NCBI GenBank assembly: GCA_902787825.1
Contig: CADAHS010000011.1
Coordinates: 1 to 57,343 of the forward strand
Source: an uncultured Ruminococcus sp.
GTDB taxonomy: Bacteria; Bacillota; Clostridia; Oscillospirales; Ruminococcaceae
Direction: 5' to 3'
Length of the DNA stretch: 57,343 bases
Positions 7,389 to 16,206 of this stretch are shown one piece after another (position 1 is the first letter of the stretch; the number at the start of each line of letters is the position of its first letter). The translations under genes and the position numbers were made by a program. Below the pieces are notes generated by a model, which was not told where the DNA came from, ran no database searches, and was given only the letters and a program-made list of their open reading frames with translations.

Positions 7389-9767
7389 TCACTTTGACAC
7401 CGCAGTTATTATCCAGATGTTTTCTGCGTAGTCCTTTATAGTTCTGTCTGAGGAGAACTTACCGGCATTGCACATATTCAGCCAGCATTTTTTTGCAAAG
7501 CAAAGCTCGTCCTTATAGTCACGGTTGCAGCGAAGCTTTGCATCAACGTAGCTTTCCAGATCGCCGACAACATAGTAGTGGTCGGGGACGTGCCAGCTTG
7601 CGCCGTCGGTGAGAGCCTTGTAAAGCTCCTTGAAGCTGCCCTCCTGATCCGAAGGTATCCCGCCGTCGTCGAATGTGCCGTCGATAAGCTTGTTGAGGAC
7701 ACGGCTTATCTTTTCGTTTTCAAATATGAGTTTTCTTGGGTCATAGTCGGGCATTATCTCTGTCAGCTCTTCAACTCTTGCGCCAAAGACATAGTTGTTT
7801 TCCTCGCCTGCTTCCTGCACGATCTCGACATTTGCGCCGTCGTATGTTCCGAGTGTTACAGCGCCGTTGAGCATAAGCTTCATGTTTCCTGTTCCGCTTG
7901 CTTCTGTGCCGGCGGTGGAGATCTGCTCTGAAACGTCAGCGGCAGGCACGAGCTTCTGGGCGTAGGAAACGTTGTAGTTCTGAACGAAAACCACTTTCAG
8001 CAGATCCTTTGTCTGCTCGTCTGAATTGACCATTTTGCCTATTTCACCAAGCAGCTTGATGATAGCTTTTGCACGTCTGTATCCGGGTGCGGATTTTGCG
8101 CCGAAGATAAAGGTCGTCGGAGTGAAATCGGTTATCGAACCGTCCTTTATGCCGTAGTAGATATAGATTATTGAGAGTGCGTTGAGCAGCTGCCGCTTAT
8201 ACTCGTGCAGTCTTTTGATCTGGATATCAAATATGGTATCGGCATTGACATCAACGCCATCGTGGGCTTTGATGAAGTCTGCGAGCTGCTGTTTCTTGGC
8301 TTTTTTGATGCTGATGAACTCACGCAGGACGTTTTCGTCATCGGCATACTTTTCAAGCTCTTTGAGCCTGTCAAGATCAGTTATCCAGCCGTCGTCGCCG
8401 AGCAGTCTTGTGATAAGACCTGAGAGCTCTGTGTTGCATAGAGCGAGCCAGCGTCTTTGGGTGATCCCGTTTGTTTTGTTCTGGAACCTTTCGGGGTAAA
8501 GCTCATACCACGGCTTCAAGGCATCGTTTTTGAGTATTTCGGTGTGTATCTGCGCAACTCCGTTGACGTATGATGAAACGTAGATAGCCATATACGCCAT
8601 ATTGACCATACCGTTTGAAACGGGCTGTATTTTTGCGATATCCTTTTTAGCCATACCCTTTGCATACATATCCTTGATGAACTTTTCGTTTATCATCACG
8701 ATGTATCCGTACACTTCCGGCAGCACGCTCTCGACCAGCGAACAACGCCATTTTTCAAGTGCCTCCGCCATGATCGTATGGTTGGTATAATTGAATATCC
8801 TGTGAGCCTTTTCAAACGCAGCTTCAAAGTTATAGCCCTCATTGACGAGCTGTCTGATAAGCTCGGGGATAGCTATGACGGGGTGGGTATCGTTGAGCTG
8901 TATGGTGAGATACTTTTCAAGCTCATCAAGGTTTCCGAAACGTTGTTTATGCTTTGCAAGCGCATCGCTGACTGAGGCTGCGCTGAAGAAGTATTCCTGC
9001 TTCAGTCTGAGTTTTTTGCCCTCGTCGGAATTATCGTTGGGGTACAGCACACGGGAGATGTCCTCGGCGGAATTGATCTCTGCCTGTGCGCCGGAATAGT
9101 CGCCGTCGTTGAATTTATTGAAATCGAAGCCGCCGACAGCCTCAGCCTGCCATAGACGAAGATTGCCGATATTATTCGTGCCGTATCCGATTATAGGCAT
9201 ATCGTAGGGGACTGCCCTGACCGTCTGGTCGGCGTATCTGACGAGCACGGAGTCCTGCTCGCAGCGCTTTGACCACGGGTCGCCGTATCTTGTCCAGTCG
9301 TCAGCCTCTTCTTTCTGGAAGCCGTCAACGATCTTCTGCTTGAAAAGTCCGTAGCGGTATCTTATTCCGTAGCCGTCAAGCGGAAGGTCAAGCGTTGCTG
9401 CGGAATCAAGAAAGCAGGCAGCGAGTCTGCCCAGACCGCCGTTGCCCAGAGCTGCGTCCTCTATCGTTTCGAGGTCGTCAAGGCTTCTGCCGTGAGCGTT
9501 GAGTATCTCCTCGACAGTTTCGTATATGCCTGCACACATAAGGTTGTTGTGCACTGCACGCCCCATAAGAAACTCCATTGAGAGATACATCGCACGTCTG
9601 GTGCTGAGATGCTTTTCGAGGCTGGCGCTGTGGTTTTGCGCTATAAGCTCCATAAACACTGAGGAAACGCACTCGTGCAGCTGCCAGTCAAGGGCATTTT
9701 CAACGGTCGTATCGTACTTTCGCATAAGGTCTTTTTCAAGAGCTTTTTCAAAAATATTCTTATCCAT
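7389..9767 (-). CDS. glgP: Glycogen/alpha-glucan phosphorylase
   Basis: A 792-residue GT35 phosphorylase releasing glucose-1-phosphate from alpha-1,4-glucan. The pyridoxal-phosphate lysine motif EASGTGNMKLMLNG is near residue 640, and the IQLNDTHP and KRLHEYKRQ blocks are intact. An open frame continues upstream to 9953, but the start MDKNIFEKAL at 9767 is preferred. It has an AAGGAA ribosome binding site embedded in the last codons of malQ, gives the family's normal length, and sits 4 bases after the malQ stop. With malQ it forms the cytoplasmic maltodextrin/glycogen breakdown route. Confidence 0.94.
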   Translation of the reverse strand: MDKNIFEKALEKDLMRKYDTTVENALDWQLHECVSSVFMELIAQNHSASLEKHLSTRRAMYLSMEFLMGRAVHNNLMCAGIYETVEEILNAHGRSLDDLETIEDAALGNGGLGRLAACFLDSAATLDLPLDGYGIRYRYGLFKQKIVDGFQKEEADDWTRYGDPWSKRCEQDSVLVRYADQTVRAVPYDMPIIGYGTNNIGNLRLWQAEAVGGFDFNKFNDGDYSGAQAEINSAEDISRVLYPNDNSDEGKKLRLKQEYFFSAASVSDALAKHKQRFGNLDELEKYLTIQLNDTHPVIAIPELIRQLVNEGYNFEAAFEKAHRIFNYTNHTIMAEALEKWRCSLVESVLPEVYGYIVMINEKFIKDMYAKGMAKKDIAKIQPVSNGMVNMAYMAIYVSSYVNGVAQIHTEILKNDALKPWYELYPERFQNKTNGITQRRWLALCNTELSGLITRLLGDDGWITDLDRLKELEKYADDENVLREFISIKKAKKQQLADFIKAHDGVDVNADTIFDIQIKRLHEYKRQLLNALSIIYIYYGIKDGSITDFTPTTFIFGAKSAPGYRRAKAIIKLLGEIGKMVNSDEQTKDLLKVVFVQNYNVSYAQKLVPAADVSEQISTAGTEASGTGNMKLMLNGAVTLGTYDGANVEIVQEAGEENNYVFGARVEELTEIMPDYDPRKLIFENEKISRVLNKLIDGTFDDGGIPSDQEGSFKELYKALTDGASWHVPDHYYVVGDLESYVDAKLRCNRDYKDELCFAKKCWLNMCNAGKFSSDRTIKDYAENIWIITAVSK

Positions 9768-9771
9768 CAGA

Positions 9772-11376
9772 TCATTCCTTATCCTGTGTTGTTTTGTCGG
9801 ATTTTTTATCTTTTTTGTCAGCGCTGTTTTTGCTTTCCGGATTGGTTTGCTTGTCGGAAGCGCTGCTGTCATCGGTATCGTCCTGCACGGCAGCGGGACA
9901 TCTTGCGTAAAGCTCGGTGAGCGCTGCAAGCTTTGCGGCGAGCTTGTCATCAAGTTCGCTGAGGTCTTTCAGACGCCATTTCCAGTTGCCACCGAGCGTG
10001 GACGGCGTGTTCATTCTCGCTGTGTTGTCAAGACACAGAAGATCCTGCATCTGAGTGACTGCGGTGCGGGAGATGCTTGACCAGCACAGTCTTATCATTG
10101 CCCATGGGACCTCTGCATCGGTCTTGACGCCGAGATATTCCTTGCAATGCTTAGCGGTCTTTTTATCGGCATTCTTTATCCAGCCTGCGATCGTTTCGTT
10201 ATCATGCGTGCCGGTGTAGCATATACTGTTGGAGTTTTTGTAATTGTGAGGCAGATAGCTGTTGTCGCTGCCGGAACCGAATGCAAATTCCAGCACCTTC
10301 ATTCCGGGATAGGTGCTTGCCTCAAGCATCTTTGTGACTTTCTTTGTGAGAAAGCCCAGATCCTCGGCGATTATATCAACATTGCCAAGCTGCTTGTTGA
10401 TCTCTTTGAACAGCTTCATATCCGGACCCTTGCGCCACTGACCTTTCCTTGCGGTCTTTGCGCCGTAGGGAATGCAGTAGTAGCTTTCAAAGCCGCGGAA
10501 GTGGTCTATTCTTATAATATCGTATATCGCAGATGCAGCTTTTATTCTCTCAGCCCACCAGCGGAACTTCTTTTTCTCCATATAGTCCCAGCGGTAAAGC
10601 GGATTGCCCCACAGCTGACCGTCCTCTGAAAAGATGTCGGGAGGGCAGCCTGCGACTTCGATAGGCTTTTTTTCCTTGTCAAGATAGAAAAGCTCAGGGT
10701 GCGACCACACTTCAACGCTGTCGTAAGCCACATATATAGGAATGTCACCGATTATCTTTATCCCGTTTGAGTTGGCATATTTTTTGAGCTTTTCCCACTG
10801 CTGATAGTATTTATACTGTACAAAGCACCAGAAATCTATCTTATCGGCATTTTCCTTTGCCGCTGCCTTGATCGCCTTTGGCTTGCACATACGCAGAGGT
10901 TCCTCCCACTCGTACCATGCCTTGCCGTCGTGGGCTGTTTTCAAAGCCATGAAAAGTCCGTAGGTATATATCCAGTCACGGTTTGCTATGACAAATTTGC
11001 GAAAACCTTTTTCGGTCTTTTTGCGGAAACGCTTGTGCGCCTTTTTGAGGACGCAAAAGGTGTGCTCATAGACTGCGGAATAGTCAACCTGAGTGCTGTC
11101 GCTGCCCCAGTCTATGCCGCTGAGGTCGTCATCATCAAGGTAGCCCTCTTTTCTGAGCGCTTCAAAGTCGATAAAATAAGGATTTCCTGCGTGAACAGAA
11201 AAGCTCTGGTACGGCGAATCACCATAGCTTGTCGGAGATACGGGGAGTATCTGCCAGCAGCTTTGTTTTGCTTTTACCAGAAAATCAACAAAATCATAAG
11301 CTTCTTTCCCGAGCTTGCCTATGCCGTACTTCCCGGGAAGGGACGAAATATGCATCAATATACCGCTGTTACGCAA
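9772..11376 (-). CDS. malQ: 4-alpha-glucanotransferase (amylomaltase)
   Basis: GH77 enzyme that disproportionates maltodextrins, supplying longer chains to the phosphorylase encoded next. Visible family blocks include PTSYGDSPYQSFS, the IIRIDHFRGFESYY catalytic-nucleophile region, IAEDLGFLT with the acid/base glutamate, and GTHDNETI. It starts with TTG at 11376 behind a strong GAGGAGGAAA site. At 534 residues it is about 35 longer than usual because of a C-terminal tail made almost wholly of Asp, Ser, Lys, Thr and Glu, which looks disordered. A consensus promoter lies at 11418-11446. Confidence 0.94.
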   Translation of the reverse strand: MRNSGILMHISSLPGKYGIGKLGKEAYDFVDFLVKAKQSCWQILPVSPTSYGDSPYQSFSVHAGNPYFIDFEALRKEGYLDDDDLSGIDWGSDSTQVDYSAVYEHTFCVLKKAHKRFRKKTEKGFRKFVIANRDWIYTYGLFMALKTAHDGKAWYEWEEPLRMCKPKAIKAAAKENADKIDFWCFVQYKYYQQWEKLKKYANSNGIKIIGDIPIYVAYDSVEVWSHPELFYLDKEKKPIEVAGCPPDIFSEDGQLWGNPLYRWDYMEKKKFRWWAERIKAASAIYDIIRIDHFRGFESYYCIPYGAKTARKGQWRKGPDMKLFKEINKQLGNVDIIAEDLGFLTKKVTKMLEASTYPGMKVLEFAFGSGSDNSYLPHNYKNSNSICYTGTHDNETIAGWIKNADKKTAKHCKEYLGVKTDAEVPWAMIRLCWSSISRTAVTQMQDLLCLDNTARMNTPSTLGGNWKWRLKDLSELDDKLAAKLAALTELYARCPAAVQDDTDDSSASDKQTNPESKNSADKKDKKSDKTTQDKE

Positions 11377-11417
11377 TTTGTTTTCCTCCTCTCATTTATA
11401 TTGGCTTATACAAAATA

Positions 11418-11446
11418 ATTATACTACTTTTTTTTCATTTTGGCAA
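11418..11446 (-). promoter_or_regulatory. Promoter of malQ-glgP-PAP2-metG operon
   Basis: Minus strand TTGCCA, 17 bases, TATAAT, ending 41 bases upstream of the malQ TTG start. It is back to back with the divergent promoter at 11489-11517. Confidence 0.78.
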
Positions 11447-11488
11447 TAGCACAGGTATTATTTTTCTTTTTTATGTGATATATTTCTA

Positions 11489-11517
11489 TTGACAAACGCC
11501 GGTTTGTTGTGTAGAAT
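11489..11517 (+). promoter_or_regulatory. Promoter of CBS/CorC gene
   Basis: TTGACA, 17 bases, TAGAAT. The open frame of the next gene extends back into this promoter, which argues that the true start is the downstream ATG at 11570. Confidence 0.78.
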
Positions 11518-11569
11518 TATATTGAATGATAAAGTAAAAAAGTATTTTCGGGAGAAGGTTGAGCGATCA

Positions 11570-12922
11570 ATGGATCAGGTCGGGCGAACGTGCCTTGTTA
11601 TCGGTGTTTTTCTTGTGCTCACGGCACTAATAGGCTTTTTTACCGCCTGTGAGAGTGCGGCTGCTGAGATCACGGAGATAAGGCTGAAAAAGCTGCTTTC
11701 GGAAAACAACAAAAAGGTTCGTGTGCTGACCAGACTGCTGGACAGCCCGGGAAGGTTCGCTTCGGCAAATATCATCTCCCGTTCGTTCATGCTTGCGTGT
11801 GCGTGCGCGGTGAGCGTCAAGGCTTTCTATCCGCTTATCACGAATGTGTTCATAAGGCTTTTTCATATCGGTGCAGCTCACAATGCCGGATATTATGGTG
11901 TATGCGTACTTAGCTTCGCAGCTGTGACGCTTGTGTCGGCAGCGATCGTGACGGTGCTGGGAATAATCGTTCCAAAGCGGCTTTGCGCCTCGGGAAAGAT
12001 GGGCGAGAGGTCCATACTCTCCGCCAGCGGAGCTTACAGTGCTGCGTTAGGCTTGTTCATGCCGCTGGTGTGGCTGGAGGAAATCATATCAAAGGGCATA
12101 CTCAGACTGCTGGGAGTGAAAAACGCATCTGACGGTGACGCAGTGACCGAAGAGGAGATACTGATGATGGTCGATGCGGTCAACGAAACAGGCGGCATCG
12201 AGGAAAGTCAGGCGGAGATGATAAGCAACATCTTTGAGTTTGACGATACGCAGATCAAGGACGCTATGACGCACCGCACCGAGATCGTCGGTGTTGAGCA
12301 GGACGAGGACATAAAGCAGGTGATAAGGCTTGCCATTGACGAGGGCAAGTCAAGGCTGCCGGTGTATTCGGAGAATATGGATAACATCTGCGGAGTGCTC
12401 CACGTTAAGGATCTGCTGTGCCTTGCACTTGAAAATGACGGCGGTTTTCACAGCGCAAAGGAATATATGAGGGATATAATGTTCGTCCCCGAAACTAACA
12501 AGTGCGGAGAGCTTTTTGAGGAGTTTACCCGTTCAAAAGCTCAGATAGCGGTAGTTGTTGACGAATACGGCGGAACGGCAGGCATAATAACTATGGAGGA
12601 TCTGCTGGAAACGATAGTGGGAAGTATCCAGGACGAGTATGACGATGAGCAGGAGCAGATATCAAGGGTGTCGGCGGATACTTTCGATATGCTTGGGAAT
12701 ACTGATTTTGCCGACGCTATGCAGGCGCTGGAGAAGGAAGTCCCGCAGGGTATGGATTTTGATACCATAGGCGGTTTTGTAGTGGATCTTCTGGGACATA
12801 TACCGACGCAGGGCGAAAATGCAGTCGCCGTGTGGGAGGATATCGAGTTCCGTGTGCTTGAAACGGACGAAACGAGGATCGGAAGAATAAGAGCTGTCAG
12901 AAAGAAGCAGGCTCAGCGATAG
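11570..12922 (+). CDS. CorC/HlyC-type CBS-domain membrane protein
   Basis: A 450-residue protein of the UPF0053 (DUF21) family. It has three to four N-terminal transmembrane helices (about residues 1-190), a CBS-domain pair (about 210-330, including DAMTHRTEIVGVE and IAVVVDEYGGTAGIITMEDLLE), and a C-terminal CorC/HlyC domain. Relatives are implicated in magnesium or cobalt efflux. The start at 11570 has GGAGAAGG 11 bases upstream, and the in-frame upstream region is occupied by the promoter. The hemolysin label of the family is historical and no toxin function is implied. Confidence 0.88.
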   Translation: MDQVGRTCLVIGVFLVLTALIGFFTACESAAAEITEIRLKKLLSENNKKVRVLTRLLDSPGRFASANIISRSFMLACACAVSVKAFYPLITNVFIRLFHIGAAHNAGYYGVCVLSFAAVTLVSAAIVTVLGIIVPKRLCASGKMGERSILSASGAYSAALGLFMPLVWLEEIISKGILRLLGVKNASDGDAVTEEEILMMVDAVNETGGIEESQAEMISNIFEFDDTQIKDAMTHRTEIVGVEQDEDIKQVIRLAIDEGKSRLPVYSENMDNICGVLHVKDLLCLALENDGGFHSAKEYMRDIMFVPETNKCGELFEEFTRSKAQIAVVVDEYGGTAGIITMEDLLETIVGSIQDEYDDEQEQISRVSADTFDMLGNTDFADAMQALEKEVPQGMDFDTIGGFVVDLLGHIPTQGENAVAVWEDIEFRVLETDETRIGRIRAVRKKQAQR

Positions 12923-12956
12923 ATGATTTGTGCAAAAATAATGCGGAGATATGTGT

Positions 12957-14273
12957 ATGGCTGAAAAGATGAAAAACAGAATACTTGCCTACGCTCTGAC
13001 GACGGTCATGGTTTTCAGCCTTGCGGGGAGCCTTTATTTCGGAAGCGGCCGGATCGATGAGGCATACGGCGATCTGAAATACTTCTTTGTTTCTGCCGAT
13101 ACCGATGTTGTGTTCTATAACGAAGCGACCAGAACAACGATCAATTATGAGGTCGAGGATAAAGCGGAGGACGAAAAGGATCCTGCTGACAACGTTACCA
13201 AGGAGGATTTTGATAAGATCAACGATGCGTATGTGTCGGAGTTTTTCCTTGACTTTCTTTCGCCGCAGGAGCAGAAGGTATATCACCAGCTTTATAAGGG
13301 GATATACGATTTTCAGGAAACCATTGCGATAGAGAATGACGTTCTCAAGCAGGACGATGTCGGAGATTTTATCGTGCTGTTCACATCTTCAAACCCGTAT
13401 GTGAACTATATCGGCGGAAGCTATACGATCTCGCTGAACAAGAAAGGCTATGTTACTGCGGTAAACGTTGAATACTCGATGACAAAGGAACAGGCTAAGA
13501 CCCAAAGAGCTGTGCTGGATAAAAGGATCGAGGATATTTTAAGCGGTATGGCGTGGACTATGAGTCAGTATGACAAGGTGAAATATCTCCATGACTATAT
13601 TGTGCAGAACTGCACTTATGACGATAAGGCGAACCAGCCGTATTCGGCTTACGGCTGCCTTGTTGAGGGCAGATGCGTCTGCGAGGGCTATGCCAAAGCT
13701 ATGCTCGCATTGTGCGACAGAGCAGGCATAAACGCTATCCCCGTTATCGGGCAGGCAGGCGAAACAGGCGAGGGTCAGGGTCATATATGGAACAAAGTTA
13801 TGATAGACGAAAAGTGGTACGACTTTGATGTGACCTGGGACGACCCGGTATGCGACATCGGAAACAGCTATGTCAGATACGATTATTTCGGCATCAATGA
13901 TGAACAGTTTGAGAGAAACCACACGCCTGATAAGAACAGATATATGAATTACCCCGATGCGACCAGCGACAAAGCAGACTATTTTGTGGTCAACGAGCTT
14001 ATCTGCGACGACGGACGTACTGCTGACAAGACTATGAAAAAAGCGGTCGATCTTTCGATAAGGCGCAACGAGAGCTTCGCAAGGATAAAGTGCACCGATA
14101 AGGACGCTTATATCCACGCCTGTGATAAGCTTTTTGACAGTGACGACGGTACAACGGAAATGTTCAGACTGCTCAATGAGCTTTACAGCGAGACGGGCAA
14201 GAACACGGCAGCCTCTTATTCGATCATCAAAAATGATGAGGTATATACCATCACTGTAAGATTTACCCGCTGA
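12957..14273 (+). CDS. Secreted transglutaminase-like domain protein
   Basis: A 438-residue protein with an N-terminal signal anchor (about residues 8-28) and a transglutaminase-like cysteine-protease fold in its second half. The triad is readable: Cys in GRCVCEGYAKAM near residue 243, His in GHIWNKV near 276, and Asp in WYDFDVTWDDP near 290. Bacterial relatives are extracytoplasmic peptidases or protein cross-linkers of unknown target. GGAG lies 8 bases before ATG 12957 but only 2 before the ATG at 12951, so the later start is chosen. It begins 34 bases after the CBS gene and may share its transcript. Confidence 0.82.
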   Translation: MAEKMKNRILAYALTTVMVFSLAGSLYFGSGRIDEAYGDLKYFFVSADTDVVFYNEATRTTINYEVEDKAEDEKDPADNVTKEDFDKINDAYVSEFFLDFLSPQEQKVYHQLYKGIYDFQETIAIENDVLKQDDVGDFIVLFTSSNPYVNYIGGSYTISLNKKGYVTAVNVEYSMTKEQAKTQRAVLDKRIEDILSGMAWTMSQYDKVKYLHDYIVQNCTYDDKANQPYSAYGCLVEGRCVCEGYAKAMLALCDRAGINAIPVIGQAGETGEGQGHIWNKVMIDEKWYDFDVTWDDPVCDIGNSYVRYDYFGINDEQFERNHTPDKNRYMNYPDATSDKADYFVVNELICDDGRTADKTMKKAVDLSIRRNESFARIKCTDKDAYIHACDKLFDSDDGTTEMFRLLNELYSETGKNTAASYSIIKNDEVYTITVRFTR

Positions 14274-14311
14274 TATTTCTCGTGTTTGCAGAAAAAATAA
14301 TAAAAAAACAG

Positions 14312-14340
14312 TTGAATTTAAGGGCAATGTGTGTTATAAT
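14312..14340 (+). promoter_or_regulatory. Promoter of signal-peptidase-like gene
   Basis: TTGAAT, 17 bases, TATAAT. The roughly 105-base leader contains a short hairpin (GCTCC/GGAGC, 14411-14426) just before the GGGGAAAGGA ribosome binding site. Confidence 0.75.
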
Positions 14341-14451
14341 GTCTAAGATGTGATCGTTTTGACGGGACATTATCCAATATCGGGAAAATTGTGTGAAATT
14401 TTAATATAAAAGCTCCGTGTAAGGAGCAAAAGGGGAAAGGATGTATTTTAA

Positions 14452-15519
14452 ATGAGTTCTAAGACAAAACGCAGAAAGTCGTCTGCGGGAAAAAATGTGC
14501 TGATATTCTTTATCGTGTTCATGATACTGGAGCTGCTGATAGTCGTCGGACTGTCGCTGCTGTTCAAGAACAAGGACTCTACGCCGGGAATTGCGGGCTA
14601 TCACTTCTATGTGATGAAGTCTGACAAGATGGGCGATGTTGTCCCCAAAGGCTCGCTGGTCGTTGCATCAGACGGTACACCGAGCAAGGACAAGATAAAC
14701 AGTGCTATTCTTTGTAATGACGTTGAAGGCGTTGGCACAAGCGTTTTCTGGCTTGACTCTATCGAGTCCAAGGAAGGTCAGGACGGCGTTGAATACACTA
14801 TCTTCCAGAAGAATGACCCGGATACAAAGTATAAGGTCAGATCGTCAAATATCGTCGGTATCGCAAATACATACTACGCTACCGCCGGTAAGGTCATTTC
14901 GTTCATCACATCGACTATCGGTATGGTGATCTGCATTGCGGTCCCGCTGTTCCTGCTTATTCTCATCGAACTTATAATCGCTATCGTAAAGCATTCATCT
15001 TCTGATGAGTATGAGGACGACTATGACGATGAGTACGATGATGACGAGTATTATGACGACTACGATGATGACGGATACGACGACAGACACGACTATGAGG
15101 ACGACGATCACTATGCAGCAAATGACCGTCAGCCTGTCAGAAAAGAAGAAAAGCAGCCAAAGAAAAACAGCAGCGTACAGCTTGACGATTTCCTTTTCGG
15201 AAGCGACAGGGAGGCTGAGCAGATAGCCAAGCGTCACGGCAGGAAAGCTCCGGATGCTGATACTGCAAAGAACGAGCCTGCTGAGTTCTCAAAGCACGAA
15301 ATAGACAACTCGTACTATGAGGAGGCTTCAAAGATCGCTGATACGACTCAGGAGATCCCGAGGCAGACACCTAAGACAAGACCTGCGCCAAAGCCGCCTG
15401 TACACAGACCTGCGCCGCAGAGAAACAGTGCGGGTACATCAAATTCAAATTCGATCGAAGATCTGATGAAGATGATGGACGAGGAGCAGCAGAAGCTCAG
15501 AAACAAGATGGATAATTAG
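14452..15519 (+). CDS. Signal-peptidase-fold membrane protein with acidic tail, probably inactive
   Basis: A 355-residue protein with a helix at about 15-37, an extracytoplasmic domain (about 45-135), a second helix (about 143-180) and a long cytoplasmic tail. The tail starts with roughly 40 residues of almost only Asp, Glu and Tyr and ends with Pro-rich and Gln-rich segments. The outer domain follows the SipW-type S26 layout: YHFYVMKSDKMGDVVPKGSLVV matches the block that normally reads SMxPxxPxGS. The catalytic serine position (before Met60) is lysine. A role as a scaffold or regulator is more likely than peptide cleavage. This assignment is by motif reading and is moderately uncertain. Confidence 0.6.
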   Translation: MSSKTKRRKSSAGKNVLIFFIVFMILELLIVVGLSLLFKNKDSTPGIAGYHFYVMKSDKMGDVVPKGSLVVASDGTPSKDKINSAILCNDVEGVGTSVFWLDSIESKEGQDGVEYTIFQKNDPDTKYKVRSSNIVGIANTYYATAGKVISFITSTIGMVICIAVPLFLLILIELIIAIVKHSSSDEYEDDYDDEYDDDEYYDDYDDDGYDDRHDYEDDDHYAANDRQPVRKEEKQPKKNSSVQLDDFLFGSDREAEQIAKRHGRKAPDADTAKNEPAEFSKHEIDNSYYEEASKIADTTQEIPRQTPKTRPAPKPPVHRPAPQRNSAGTSNSNSIEDLMKMMDEEQQKLRNKMDN

Positions 15520-15523
15520 CATG

Positions 15524-15551
15524 AAAAAGCCTCGCATTTGCGGGGCTTTTT
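15524..15551 (+). terminator. Terminator of signal-peptidase-like gene
   Basis: AAAAAGCCTCGC / GCGGGGCTTTTT hairpin with five T, starting 5 bases after the stop codon. Confidence 0.85.
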
Positions 15552-15601
15552 GTGTGAGAAAAAAATATTTGAGAAAAATACGAAAAAAATAAAAAAAGTG
15601 C

Positions 15602-15630
15602 TTGACAAACGGATCGGATTGTAGTATAAT
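15602..15630 (+). promoter_or_regulatory. Consensus promoter of tRNA cluster
   Basis: Perfect TTGACA, 17 bases, perfect TATAAT, 22 bases before tRNA-Val. It is the strongest promoter in the window together with that of the rRNA operon. Confidence 0.88.
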
Positions 15631-15652
15631 ATCAATGTTGCGAAAATGCAAT

Positions 15653-15728
15653 GGGGGTATAGCTCAGCTGGGAGAGCATCTGCCTTACAAGCAGAGGGTC
15701 ACAGGTTCGATCCCTGTTGTCCCCACCA
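15653..15728 (+). tRNA. tRNA-Val (TAC)
   Basis: A 76-base cloverleaf with encoded CCA. The anticodon loop CTTACAA gives TAC, the T loop is GTTCGATCC, and the D arm has the GG pair. It is first of the cluster. Confidence 0.95.
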
Positions 15729-15833
15729 AGCGGAAGCGGTGCGGAGTTCGTTGAGAGCTCTGCACAACTTCTGAATATCAGATTCTTCAAATGTCGGCGC
15801 TCGGCTCGGCAGGTTGAAGATATTTTTTTCAAT

Positions 15834-15907
15834 GGCCGGGTAGTTCAGCTGGTTAGAACGCTAGCCTGTCACGCTAGAGGTCGTGGGTTCGAGCCCCATT
15901 CCGGTCG
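15834..15907 (+). tRNA. tRNA-Asp (GTC)
   Basis: Cloverleaf with anticodon GTC in the loop CTGTCAC, a GTTCGAGCC T loop and the G73 discriminator expected for Asp. CCA is not encoded and must be added after transcription. Confidence 0.93.
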
Positions 15908-15931
15908 CTTATTTCTCTTTGTGAGAAATTT

Positions 15932-16004
15932 GCCTCTGTAGCTCAGTAGGTAGAGCAGGGGACTGAAAATCCCCGTGTCGATGGTTCGATTCCGTCCGGA
16001 GGCA
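15932..16004 (+). tRNA. tRNA-Phe (GAA)
   Basis: A 73-base cloverleaf with anticodon loop CTGAAAA (GAA) and A73. CCA is not encoded. Confidence 0.94.
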
Positions 16005-16050
16005 TACGGTGTATTTCATGAGCACCTGACTTACTGATAAAACAGAATAT

Positions 16051-16123
16051 GCGGCTTTAGCTCATCTGGTAGAGCGCCACCTTGCCAAGGTGGAGGTAGC
16101 GAGTTCGAGCCTCGTAAGCCGCT
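16051..16123 (+). tRNA. tRNA-Gly (GCC)
   Basis: A 73-base canonical cloverleaf with anticodon loop TTGCCAA (GCC) and a GTTCGAGCC T arm. CCA is not encoded. It serves as the internal reference for the divergent glycine tRNA that follows 3 bases later. Confidence 0.94.
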
Positions 16124-16126
16124 TAT

Positions 16127-16200
16127 GCGGGCTTAGTTCAACGTTAGAATACCTTTCTTCCTGAAAGGAGAAGTGAGTTTAATTCTTGCAACCCGCTCCA
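16127..16200 (+). tRNA. Divergent tRNA-Gly (TCC)-like gene
   Basis: A 74-base sequence that partitions exactly into tRNA arms: acceptor GCGGGCT/AACCCGC with one C-A mismatch, D stem GTTC/GAAT, anticodon stem CCTTT/AAAGG with loop CTTCCTG (TCC), T stem GTGAG/CTTGC, then T73 and encoded CCA. Conserved tertiary positions are changed: D loop AACGTTA has T at position 19 where G is universal, T loop TTTAATT has T at 56 where C is universal, and positions 37-38 are T and G. It is either a specialised non-ribosomal glycine tRNA or a decaying gene. The intact stems and CCA favour the former. Confidence 0.7.
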
Positions 16201-16206
16201 GAAACG

